Shown here: positions 6,944-13,376 of the stretch, one piece after another
How the letters are laid out: each line of letters starts with the position of its first letter
Numbering within the stretch: the first letter of the stretch is position 1
Source: CBCPMX01 sp965120355
GTDB taxonomy: Bacteria > Bacillota > Clostridia > Oscillospirales > Oscillospiraceae
Assembly: GCA_965120355.1 (NCBI GenBank)
Contig: CBCPMX010000157.1
Location: 1-16,619 of the forward strand
Reading direction: 5' to 3'
Length of the DNA: 16,619 bases
The notes under the pieces: model-generated
What the model was told of the DNA's origin: nothing
Database searches by the model: none
Seen by the model: only the letters and a program-made list of their open reading frames with translations
Translations under genes and position numbers: made by a program

Positions 6944-7744
6944 ATGAAATTAAAAGGAATATTTCCGCTTCTCGCCTGCCTCCTGCTGCTGGCCGCCTGC
7001 GGCGCAGCCCCGGCGGACAGACCGGCCCCGGCGGCGGAAAGCAAAGCGGCGGAGCAGATCGCAGAGCCGGTCGAACCGGAAGACCAGCCTGTCGAACAGC
7101 CGGAGGAGCCAGCGGAAGAAGTCGCGGAAGACGTACCAGCGGAAACTGAAAAAACAGAGAACGTACCGGACGAAGGCGCGGTTGTTTGGAACGTACACAA
7201 CCAGCCTGCCTCCATGGCGATGCTGGACAGCTCCATCAGCCCGGAACAGCGCTGGATGGCCGGGGAAGCCCTGACCGTCCGAAGCCTGCCCCTTGCGGAC
7301 GCTAACGTGACCCGGACCGTTTCGTATCAATTGGTGGATATTCTGTCGGTCCAGTATGTGTTGGACTACAATGTGCTGACCACGGAAGAGACCTTCCAAT
7401 TGCCGGAAGACGATCTCTGGGCGCTGGTCGCCTTTGCCTGCGGCGATTCCAGTCTGGACAGCGTCGGCTGGGTGCGGGCGGCGGACCTGACGGCCTATAC
7501 GGAAGAAACGCGGGACAGCCTGCTGTTTCCCCTGACGCTGCGGCCCGGCGCGGTGGACCTGGACACCGGCGAGGTGTTGGACGGTCTGGGCGACATGTTT
7601 TTGCAGGAAGCCGAAGACGGCTATGCCGTCGTCTCTTGGATCGAAGGCGGCGGCCATGCGGAGCGTCACCGCGTTTCCTGGGATGATGTGATTTATCCGC
7701 CGGTGGACGGTGAGGACACAGAAATGGCCGAATCCCCTCGCTAA
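6944..7744 (+). CDS. Lipoprotein of unknown function with acidic linker
   Basis: A 266-residue exported lipoprotein I do not recognise. A short signal peptide ends in LLAAC, with Cys19 as anchor. Residues 24-78 are Pro/Glu/Ala-rich (repeated EPE, EQPEEP, AEE) and should be an extended spacer. From residue 82 a folded domain follows; GWVRAADLTAY (175-185) recalls a bacterial SH3-type strand, and VRSLPLADANVTRTV (112-126) also fits such a fold, but this is weak. ATG 6944 is chosen because GGAGGG (6933-6938) sits five bases upstream; ATG 6926 is in frame without a good site. It starts 106 bases after the importer ATPase and may be reached by read-through. Confidence 0.8.
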   Translation: MKLKGIFPLLACLLLLAACGAAPADRPAPAAESKAAEQIAEPVEPEDQPVEQPEEPAEEVAEDVPAETEKTENVPDEGAVVWNVHNQPASMAMLDSSISPEQRWMAGEALTVRSLPLADANVTRTVSYQLVDILSVQYVLDYNVLTTEETFQLPEDDLWALVAFACGDSSLDSVGWVRAADLTAYTEETRDSLLFPLTLRPGAVDLDTGEVLDGLGDMFLQEAEDGYAVVSWIEGGGHAERHRVSWDDVIYPPVDGEDTEMAESPR

Positions 7745-7790
7745 AGGATATCATAGGCATAAGTTTGTGTACAATCATCAACAATATCGG

Positions 7791-7819
7791 TTGTAATTTA
7801 CGGGATAATCTGTTATGCT
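7791..7819 (+). promoter_or_regulatory. Sigma-A promoter of the small lipoprotein gene
   Basis: TTGTAA (7791-7796), 17-nt spacer, TATGCT (7814-7819), with TG one base upstream of the -10 (7811-7812), an extended -10. TACAA (7770-7774) and TTGTA (7791-7795) form an inverted pair overlapping the -35 that could be an operator, though it is short. Confidence 0.65.
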
Positions 7820-7877
7820 CATAAAAGTAAATACTCCCCAAATCAAGAAACTTAACCAGCGAATAAGGAGGGGTTTC

Positions 7878-8246
7878 ATGAAACGTCAATTCGGAATTCT
7901 GGTATGTCTGCTGCTGACGGCGACCCTTCTGATCTCCGGGTGTTCGAACCAAACCGAGACGGTCACAGAAGATCCGACGGCCGCACAGGAGCAGGCGGTC
8001 ACAGAGGATCTGGAAACCTTATTGGCCCCGTATCAGGAGGTCATGGACAAGGTAAACGAGGAACTTGGCTCCCAGTTTGCGATTCGAGAGGGATACGAGT
8101 CGATCGTGTACGACGCCTATCAGGACTACACCCTGGAGGAATTTGAAGCCTACCTGCGGGAAAGCTATGCGGAGATCAACGCCGCGTCCTCTGCGGATGC
8201 GGCGCAAAGCGCTCTGGACAGGCAGTTTACCCGCAGCGAAAGATAG
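7878..8246 (+). CDS. Small lipoprotein of unknown function
   Basis: A 122-residue exported lipoprotein. The signal peptide ends in LISGC, with Cys22 as anchor. After an acidic linker (27-43) come two predicted amphipathic helices, about 44-64 (DLETLLAPYQEVMDKVNEEL) and 84-105 (YTLEEFEAYLRESYAEI). I recall no function for this type. ATG 7878 has a near-perfect AAGGAGGGG (7865-7873) four bases upstream. The gene has its own promoter and a strong terminator, so it is expressed independently of both importers. Confidence 0.82.
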   Translation: MKRQFGILVCLLLTATLLISGCSNQTETVTEDPTAAQEQAVTEDLETLLAPYQEVMDKVNEELGSQFAIREGYESIVYDAYQDYTLEEFEAYLRESYAEINAASSADAAQSALDRQFTRSER

Positions 8247-8280
8247 GGCTTGGGCGCGTTCAAATTGGGAAGCTCGTCTG

Positions 8281-8317
8281 ACCGGGCGCATGGCATACTG
8301 CCGTGCGCCCGGTTTTT
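8281..8317 (+). terminator. Strong rho-independent terminator of the small lipoprotein gene
   Basis: ACCGGGCGCATGGC (8281-8294) pairs with 8300-8313 (14 pairs, one G-U) around a five-base loop, followed by TTTTT. It lies 34 bases after the stop codon. Confidence 0.9.
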
Positions 8318-8437
8318 CGGCGTGGGACAAGGGGTGGTCTCCGTTTTTCCCCCACAGGCCGCTTGCCCGCACCGCGCGCACAGCCCCCGCTTCTCCCCGG
8401 CTGCCGGAATCTGCATCATTGTAATACGGGATTTGCA

Positions 8438-8466
8438 TTGCCGCCGCGCCGAAATTCCTGTATAAT
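8438..8466 (+). promoter_or_regulatory. Sigma-A promoter of the flavin oxidoreductase gene
   Basis: A perfect TATAAT (8461-8466) with TTGCCG (8438-8443) 17 nt upstream. The start would be near 8473, giving a leader of about 36 nt. Confidence 0.75.
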
Positions 8467-8508
8467 GGGGACAACGGAACCCCGAAAAACCAACAAGGAG
8501 GAACTTTC

Positions 8509-10479
8509 ATGCATCCCAAATATCCCCATGTATTTGAGCCGCTGACCATCAAAAAGACTACATTCAAAAACCGCATTTTCGCCTCTCCTGTAACCACAGA
8601 CCGCATTGTCCTCAACGGCTGCCCCACGCAGGAGGGCATCAACGCCTACGAGACCCGCGCGCGCGGCGGGTTCGGTCAGGTGACGGTGACGGAGACCTTT
8701 GTGGACTTTGACCGGGCCGCCCGGCACGACCACTCGCTGGACATTGTGAACCCGGAAATGTCCGTCTACAATCAGGAAGCGCTGGCTGTGCTGACGGAAG
8801 CCATCAAGGTTCACGGCGCTGTGGCGTCTATTCAGCTCAACCACATCGGCGCCATCAATCACCCCGACACCATCAAGGATCACAAAAACCCCTTCGGCCC
8901 CACCGGCTTCACCCGGGACGACGGCGTGGTGGTGGACGAGATGACTGAGGAGGACATGAACCAGGTCGCCGACAACTTTGCCAACGCCGTGGAAGCGGCC
9001 AAGGATTTCGGCTTTGACATGGTCATGCTCCACGGCGGCCACGGCTGGCTGCTGGGCCAGTACCTGTCCCCTCTGACCAACAAGCGCACCGACAAATACG
9101 GCGGCAGCCTGGAGAACCGCGCCCGCTTTCCGCTGATGGTGCTGGACCGCATCCGCGAAAAAGTCGGCCCCGATTTCCTGATCGAGTACCGCGTCTCCGG
9201 CTCCGAGCGGGTGCCCGGTGGGCTGGAGCTGGCGGAATGCGCCGAGTTCTGCCACATGATTGAGGACCGGGTGGACCTGATCCACGTCACCTCCGGGATG
9301 TATCACAACCACGTGGTGTCCAAGGCGTTTTCGTCCATGTTCCATCCCCACGGCTGCAACCTGAACCTGGCGGCGGAGATCAAAAAGCACGTCTCCATTC
9401 CCGTGGTGGCCGTAGGCGGCTTCAACGATCCCCAGCAGATCGAGGACGCCATCGCCGCCGGCTATTGCGATGCCGTGGCTGTGGGGCGGCAGCAGTTTGC
9501 TGATCCCCAGTTTGCCAACAAAGCCTACTCCGGCCGCGAGGATGAAATTGCGCCGTGCCTGCGCTGCTCCTGCTTCAATCCGCTGGCGTCGGATCCTGGC
9601 AAGCGCAGCGCCATGAAGCCCTTTGAATGCACCGTCAATCCCACCTCCTGCCGGGAGCTGCGGCTGCAGTATGCGCCCCGGCCTCTGGCTTCCCGGAATG
9701 TGGTTGTCGTTGGCGGCGGCCCCGGCGGCATGTATGCTGCCATTACCGCGGCGGAACGGGGTCATAAAGTGACATTGATTGAAAAAGAGCAGCAGCTGGG
9801 CGGCATGCTCTGGTTCACCGACGTGGACTGCCACAAAAACGACTTGCGCCGGTATAAAGAAAGCCTCAAGGTCCGGCTGGACCGGCTGGGTGTCCAGGTG
9901 ATCCTGGGCGTGGAGGCCACCAAGGAGATGCTGGAGGGCATGAAGCCCGACGCAGTTATCTGCGCCGTGGGCGCGGAACCGGTGGTGCCCGGTATTCCCG
10001 GCTTGAAGGAGTATGCCAACCACGCCCTGTCTGTCTATGCAGAACCGGAGCAGGTCGGCAAGCATGTGGTCATGATCGGCGGCGGCCTCATTGGTATTGA
10101 ATGCGCTATGCACCTGTCTGACACCGGCCACACTGTCACCGTGGTAGAGATGATGGACGACTATGCCCGCGACGCCCTCATGAGCCACCGGCAGGCTATT
10201 GACCTGTTCCTGGACAGGGACAAGGTGGACATCCGCTGCGGCGTAGCCTGCACCGAAGTCCGGCCCGACGGCGTCTCCATCCGCGAGAAGGACGGCAGCA
10301 TTGCCGACATTGCAGCCGACACAGTGGTCTATGCCATTGGCATGCGCAGCAAAAAGGATCTGGTGGAGGCTCTGCGGCCCGACGGCATCCCCTTCACCCC
10401 CATCGGGGACTGCGTCAAGCCTGCCAAGGTCCTGGACGCCACCAAGGGCGGCCTGTTCGCAGCGTACGACATCCTGTAA
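8509..10479 (+). CDS. NADH:flavin oxidoreductase / FAD-dependent oxidoreductase (Old Yellow Enzyme family, BaiCD/FadH-like)
   Basis: A 656-residue cytoplasmic reductase of the 2,4-dienoyl-CoA / 2-enoate reductase architecture, which passes electrons from NAD(P)H via FAD and an Fe-S cluster to FMN and then to an activated C=C bond. Residues 1-345 are the FMN-binding barrel, with HGGHGWLLGQYLSP (175-188) and KYGGSLENRARF (196-207). Cys350, 353, 355 and 374 are the likely cluster ligands. The FAD site is VVVVGGGPGGMYA (398-410) and the second dinucleotide site VMIGGGLIGIE (521-531). Bile acid, enoate or flavonoid substrates are all possible; the sequence does not decide. ATG 8509 has AAGGAGG (8495-8501) seven bases upstream. 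It has its own promoter and no partner gene. Confidence 0.9.
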   Translation: MHPKYPHVFEPLTIKKTTFKNRIFASPVTTDRIVLNGCPTQEGINAYETRARGGFGQVTVTETFVDFDRAARHDHSLDIVNPEMSVYNQEALAVLTEAIKVHGAVASIQLNHIGAINHPDTIKDHKNPFGPTGFTRDDGVVVDEMTEEDMNQVADNFANAVEAAKDFGFDMVMLHGGHGWLLGQYLSPLTNKRTDKYGGSLENRARFPLMVLDRIREKVGPDFLIEYRVSGSERVPGGLELAECAEFCHMIEDRVDLIHVTSGMYHNHVVSKAFSSMFHPHGCNLNLAAEIKKHVSIPVVAVGGFNDPQQIEDAIAAGYCDAVAVGRQQFADPQFANKAYSGREDEIAPCLRCSCFNPLASDPGKRSAMKPFECTVNPTSCRELRLQYAPRPLASRNVVVVGGGPGGMYAAITAAERGHKVTLIEKEQQLGGMLWFTDVDCHKNDLRRYKESLKVRLDRLGVQVILGVEATKEMLEGMKPDAVICAVGAEPVVPGIPGLKEYANHALSVYAEPEQVGKHVVMIGGGLIGIECAMHLSDTGHTVTVVEMMDDYARDALMSHRQAIDLFLDRDKVDIRCGVACTEVRPDGVSIREKDGSIADIAADTVVYAIGMRSKKDLVEALRPDGIPFTPIGDCVKPAKVLDATKGGLFAAYDIL

Positions 10480-10514
10480 GCGCACAGATTCTGTCCCAAA
10501 CAGCTTTTCAAATC

Positions 10515-10549
10515 GCCCCTACGCCGCGGCTTTGCTGCGGCGTAGGGGC
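10515..10549. repeat. Long GC-rich palindromic hairpin, possible dispersed intergenic repeat
   Basis: GCCCCTACGCCGC (10515-10527) is the perfect complement of 10537-10549, and three further inner pairs leave a TTT loop. No T-run follows on the plus strand, so it is a poor canonical terminator although it lies 36 bases after the oxidoreductase stop. The CGCCCCTACG/CGTAGGGGCG arms resemble mobile-looking intergenic palindromes that I recall from clostridial genomes; that is memory, not a search result. Confidence 0.6.
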
Positions 10550-10629
10550 AAAACCGTTATAAGGGATGCAGGAACCCCGGCGCAATTCCATCTGCCGCGC
10601 AACACTGGTGATTTTGCGTAAAAAACGGG

Positions 10630-10657
10630 TTGAAAACCACATGAAAACTGCTATAAT
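10630..10657 (+). promoter_or_regulatory. Sigma-A promoter of the minD-like gene
   Basis: TTGAAA (10630-10635), 16-nt spacer, TATAAT (10652-10657), with TG at 10649-10650 giving an extended -10. Transcription would start near 10664. This rules out upstream in-frame ATG codons such as 10641 as start sites. Confidence 0.8.
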
Positions 10658-10691
10658 AGATATGATACGGTTCATATGGAGGAGTGGCGCT

Positions 10692-11432
10692 TTGGGGCAG
10701 GTTATGGTCGTGACCTCCGGCAAGGGAGGCACTGGAAAAACGACGCTGTGTGCCGGAATTGCATCCTGCCTGGCCGCAGAGGGGCGGCGGGTATTGTGCA
10801 TCGACGGCGATGTAGGACTGCGCAATCTGGACATCTCCCTGGGGATGGACGATCAGGCCGTGGTGTCATTTGCCGACGCTATGGCGGACCCAACTGTTTT
10901 TTATGACGCGCCGGAGCAGCCACAGATTCCCGGCCTGTTCCTGCTGACAGCGCCGGCCAATACAGCGCCGGAAGACATCAATGAAGCCGCTTTCGGCGCA
11001 CTGGTAACCCGGGCGCGGGAAGAATATGACTGGTGTCTGATCGACGCGCCTGCCGGCGTCGGCACAGGGTTCCGCCTGGCAGCCAAATTTGCTGACCGGG
11101 CGCTGGTCGTGGCGCAAGCTGATCCGGCCAGCCTGCGGGACGCCGCCCACACGGCGCAGCTTCTGACGCAATTGGGTCTGGAGACCATGCATCTGGCTGT
11201 CAACCGGGTATCGGGCCGTTTATTTTCCCATATTGGCACAACCGTGGACGATATGATGGACTTTATCAGCCTGCCGTTACTGGGACTGGTGCCGGAGGAC
11301 GGCAACGTAACCCTGGCTGCGGCTGCGGGGCAGCCATTGATTCTCTACACCCACAAACGGGCCGCTGTCGCCTGCCTGCACATGGCCCGACGGCTGGAGG
11401 GCCGTTCCACACCATTGATGCGGATCCGGTAA
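10692..11432 (+). CDS. minD: MinD-type P-loop ATPase (MinD/ParA family), TTG start
   Basis: A 246-residue ATPase of the MinD/FlhG branch, which dimerises on the membrane with ATP; in MinD it positions the division site. From the TTG at 10692 it reads MGQVMVVTSGKGGTGKTT, with the deviant Walker A (Lys11, Lys16, Thr17). VLCIDGDVGLRNLDISLGM (34-52) is the MinD-typical switch region and LIDAPAGVG (116-124) the Walker B region. TTG is chosen because GGAGGAG (10678-10684) is seven bases upstream and the N-terminus then matches MinD; ATG 10704 would cut the first strand. The C-terminus (MARRLEGRSTPLMRIR) is not a clear membrane-targeting helix, and no minC or minE is nearby, so the division role is inferred only. 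Confidence 0.8.
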   Translation: MGQVMVVTSGKGGTGKTTLCAGIASCLAAEGRRVLCIDGDVGLRNLDISLGMDDQAVVSFADAMADPTVFYDAPEQPQIPGLFLLTAPANTAPEDINEAAFGALVTRAREEYDWCLIDAPAGVGTGFRLAAKFADRALVVAQADPASLRDAAHTAQLLTQLGLETMHLAVNRVSGRLFSHIGTTVDDMMDFISLPLLGLVPEDGNVTLAAAAGQPLILYTHKRAAVACLHMARRLEGRSTPLMRIR

Positions 11433-11463
11433 TCTGGCGGCGTTCGCCCAGCAAGGCAGCCTT

Positions 11464-11487
11464 CTGACAATCTGACAAACTGACAAC
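11464..11487 (+). repeat. Three 8-bp direct repeats (CTGACAAN)
   Basis: CTGACAA occurs at 11464, 11472 and 11480 with an exact 8-bp period, in the 177-bp gap between the minD-like gene and the following gene. It may be chance or a small protein-binding site. Confidence 0.55.
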
Positions 11488-11609
11488 ACCACGATCACAC
11501 CATGTTCACCCAGAAGCTCTGAAATACCGGCAAAGGCCACGGACAAGCTGCCGCAGGCGGTTTTCGGAGGTTCCATAGATATTCAAAATCAGAGACGGAG
11601 GAGAAGTTC

Positions 11610-12032
11610 ATGCACATTACGTTGATGGCCCACGACAAGAAAAAAGAACTGATGGTCCAATTCTGCATTGCATACAAGGGTATTCTGGCCAAGCACAACA
11701 TCTCCGCGACCAACACCACCGGACGTTTGGTGGCTGAGGCAACCGGTCTTCCCATCAACCTGTTCCTGGCGCGGGCCCAAGGCGGACAACAGCAGGTGGG
11801 CGCGCGCATCGCCTATAACGAAATTGACATGGTCCTGTTTTTTACGGACCCCCGCAACACCGATCCCAAGGCAGATCAGGGACTGGTGGATATTCTCCAT
11901 TTGTGTGACCTGCACAACGTGCCGGTGGCCACCAACCTGGCCACGGCGGAAATGCTGATTCTGGGCTTGCAGCGGGGCGATCTGGACTGGCGTGAAGTCA
12001 TTCATTCCAAGCGGAATCGTTCCATCTTCTGA
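11610..12032 (+). CDS. mgsA: Methylglyoxal synthase family protein with altered active site
   Basis: A 140-residue MGS-domain protein; genuine methylglyoxal synthase turns dihydroxyacetone phosphate into methylglyoxal and phosphate. The fold is clear: ITLMAHDKKKELMVQF (3-18), NTTGRLVAEATGLP (35-48), MVLFFTDP (74-81) and NVPVATNLATAEML (103-116). Compared with E. coli and B. subtilis MgsA as I remember them, the catalytic Asp of GGDQQ is Gln60 (GGQQQ), the phosphate-loop SGP is ARA (54-56), TGTTG is TNTTG, and the PHEPD/PHDPD segment is PKADQ with one inserted residue. His8-Asp9 and Asp80 remain. The symbol is given by homology only; synthase activity is doubtful. GGAGGAG (11597-11603) sits six bases before ATG. 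It follows the minD-like gene by 177 bases. Confidence 0.8.
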   Translation: MHITLMAHDKKKELMVQFCIAYKGILAKHNISATNTTGRLVAEATGLPINLFLARAQGGQQQVGARIAYNEIDMVLFFTDPRNTDPKADQGLVDILHLCDLHNVPVATNLATAEMLILGLQRGDLDWREVIHSKRNRSIF

Positions 12033-12536
12033 GCGGTGGTTCATCCGGGCCTGCGCGGGCCCATACCATTGAGATAACCGTTCCGGAATCTCAGTAACCA
12101 AGATCCTGACAACCGCTGCTGAACGTGATTTCTGCGGCGACTGTGCATTTTACAGCCCCGTGCTGGCGGTTAGAGCGGTGCAATCAGCCAAAGATCGTGT
12201 CGGAGCGCTGGCTTCGACACGATTTTGCTATCTGGCAATCTAAAATTGGGTATGCGGTTTCAGCCTCCCAGGCCTGGCCCTGTGCTGCTGAAAACCGGAA
12301 TTCGTCCAGCAGTCTGGCAGCATGTCCAGAACGTTTACAAACTGTTTAGGTTTGGTTCATTCGGCTGTCACAGAATTGGCGCAAAATGAGAAGTACATTG
12401 CGGGATCGCCCACGCCTCTCCGGCGCCGCTCCATGGGCATTAAGCGATAGGCTTCAGGGGCGCAGCAGAAATCTTCCACAGCACAGCGTTGTTTCCGCCA
12501 AGCCCACCCCGCTTGGCGCCAATGGAGGGAAAGCAA
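12033..12536. other. 504-bp intergenic region, no recognised gene
   Basis: No convincing coding region or known structured RNA is seen. It holds a small inverted repeat TGAGAT...ATCTCA (12070-12093), a strong hairpin at 12191-12226, and no promoter that fits the consensus well for the gene at 12537. The minus strand is open across its last part but that frame runs far into the next gene and has no ribosome binding site. Confidence 0.5.
12191..12227 (+). terminator. Strong hairpin, probable terminator of the MGS-like gene
   Basis: AAGATCGTGTCGGAGC (12191-12206) pairs with 12211-12226 (16 pairs, two G-U) around the loop GCTG; the descending arm ends in TTTT, then GC. The A/T-rich outer pairs supply the T-run. 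It is about 160 bases after the stop codon, which is far for a terminator. Confidence 0.5.
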
Positions 12537-13376
12537 ATGTTTGGAATTGTCACAACCGCGCCGGAAACGCTTCCGCCAGAAGAACGGGAACGCTATCGGG
12601 CGGTCTACTGCGGCCTGTGCCGCTCCCTTGGCGAACGGGCGGGACAGCTGGCCCGCATGGGCCTGACCTATGACATGGCCTTTCTGGCACTGCTGCTCTC
12701 TTCCCTCTATGAACCGCCGGAAGAGACCAGAGATGGCCGTTGTCTGCCCCACCCAATGCATTCTCACCCCTATGTCCGCAGTGTCCTGACGGACTATGCT
12801 GCCGACATGACTGTGGTGCTCGTATACCATAAATGCCTGGATGACTGGACGGATGACCGAAGCCTGGCAGCCAGGAGTTATGCCGCCTGGCTGAAACGGC
12901 GCTATGGGGCGGTCCAGAAGCTGTGGCCCCGTCAATGCGCGGCTACAGAGGCGGCGCTGACGGAGCTGCACCGCATTGAAGCCGCCCGCGGCGCACCGGA
13001 CCAGGCCCTGAACAGCTTCGGTATGCTGCTTGGGGATCTGTTTGTCTGGCGGCAGGACGAGTGGAGCCGGCCCCTGCGCCAGTTTGGGACCGCTCTGGGC
13101 CGGTTTATTTATTTCATGGATGCGGCCCTGGATTATGAAAAAGACAAAAGCTCCGGAAGCTACAATCCTCTGTGCCTTCTGGGCAAAACGCCGGCGGAGA
13201 TGCAGGAGCCGCTGACGGTGTTAATTGGACAGGCAGCTGAAATTTTTGAGTGCCTGCCTTTGGAGCAGGATTTGCATCTGCTCCGCACCATCTTGTACGG
13301 CGGCGTGTGGCAGAAGTATCATGCAGCGGCACGAACAAAAGAAAGGAAGGATGCGCATGGTACAGGATCCCTATAA
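12537..13376 (+). CDS. DUF5685 family protein
   Basis: A 279-residue, mostly alpha-helical cytoplasmic protein of a family of unknown function found in Clostridia. It begins MFGIVTTAPE; conserved features are YCGLC (24-28), a long helix LTYDMAFLALLLSSLYE (43-59), the Cys/His stretch RCLPHPMHSHPY (68-79), HKCLDDWTDDRSL (98-110) and FIYFMDAALDYEKDKSSGSYNP (190-211). The two Asp-rich motifs recall the Mg-diphosphate sites of squalene/phytoene synthases, but this is an inference from motif shape. ATG 12537 is chosen over ATG 12522 because GGAGGG (12524-12529) is seven bases upstream. Its end overlaps the J-domain gene by 20 bases, which implies cotranslation with it. Confidence 0.85.
   Translation: MFGIVTTAPETLPPEERERYRAVYCGLCRSLGERAGQLARMGLTYDMAFLALLLSSLYEPPEETRDGRCLPHPMHSHPYVRSVLTDYAADMTVVLVYHKCLDDWTDDRSLAARSYAAWLKRRYGAVQKLWPRQCAATEAALTELHRIEAARGAPDQALNSFGMLLGDLFVWRQDEWSRPLRQFGTALGRFIYFMDAALDYEKDKSSGSYNPLCLLGKTPAEMQEPLTVLIGQAAEIFECLPLEQDLHLLRTILYGGVWQKYHAAARTKERKDAHGTGSL

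Noticed and set aside
8416..10485. A 689-codon open frame on the minus strand opposite the flavin oxidoreductase
   Set aside because: It mirrors the real gene exactly, its product is low-complexity in His/Gly/Val with no family motif, and it has no ribosome binding site; it follows from the GC-rich codon use of the plus strand.
12357..12971. A 204-codon minus-strand open frame covering part of the intergenic region before DUF5685
   Set aside because: More than half lies opposite the DUF5685 gene, there is no ribosome binding site, and the product shows no recognisable motif.
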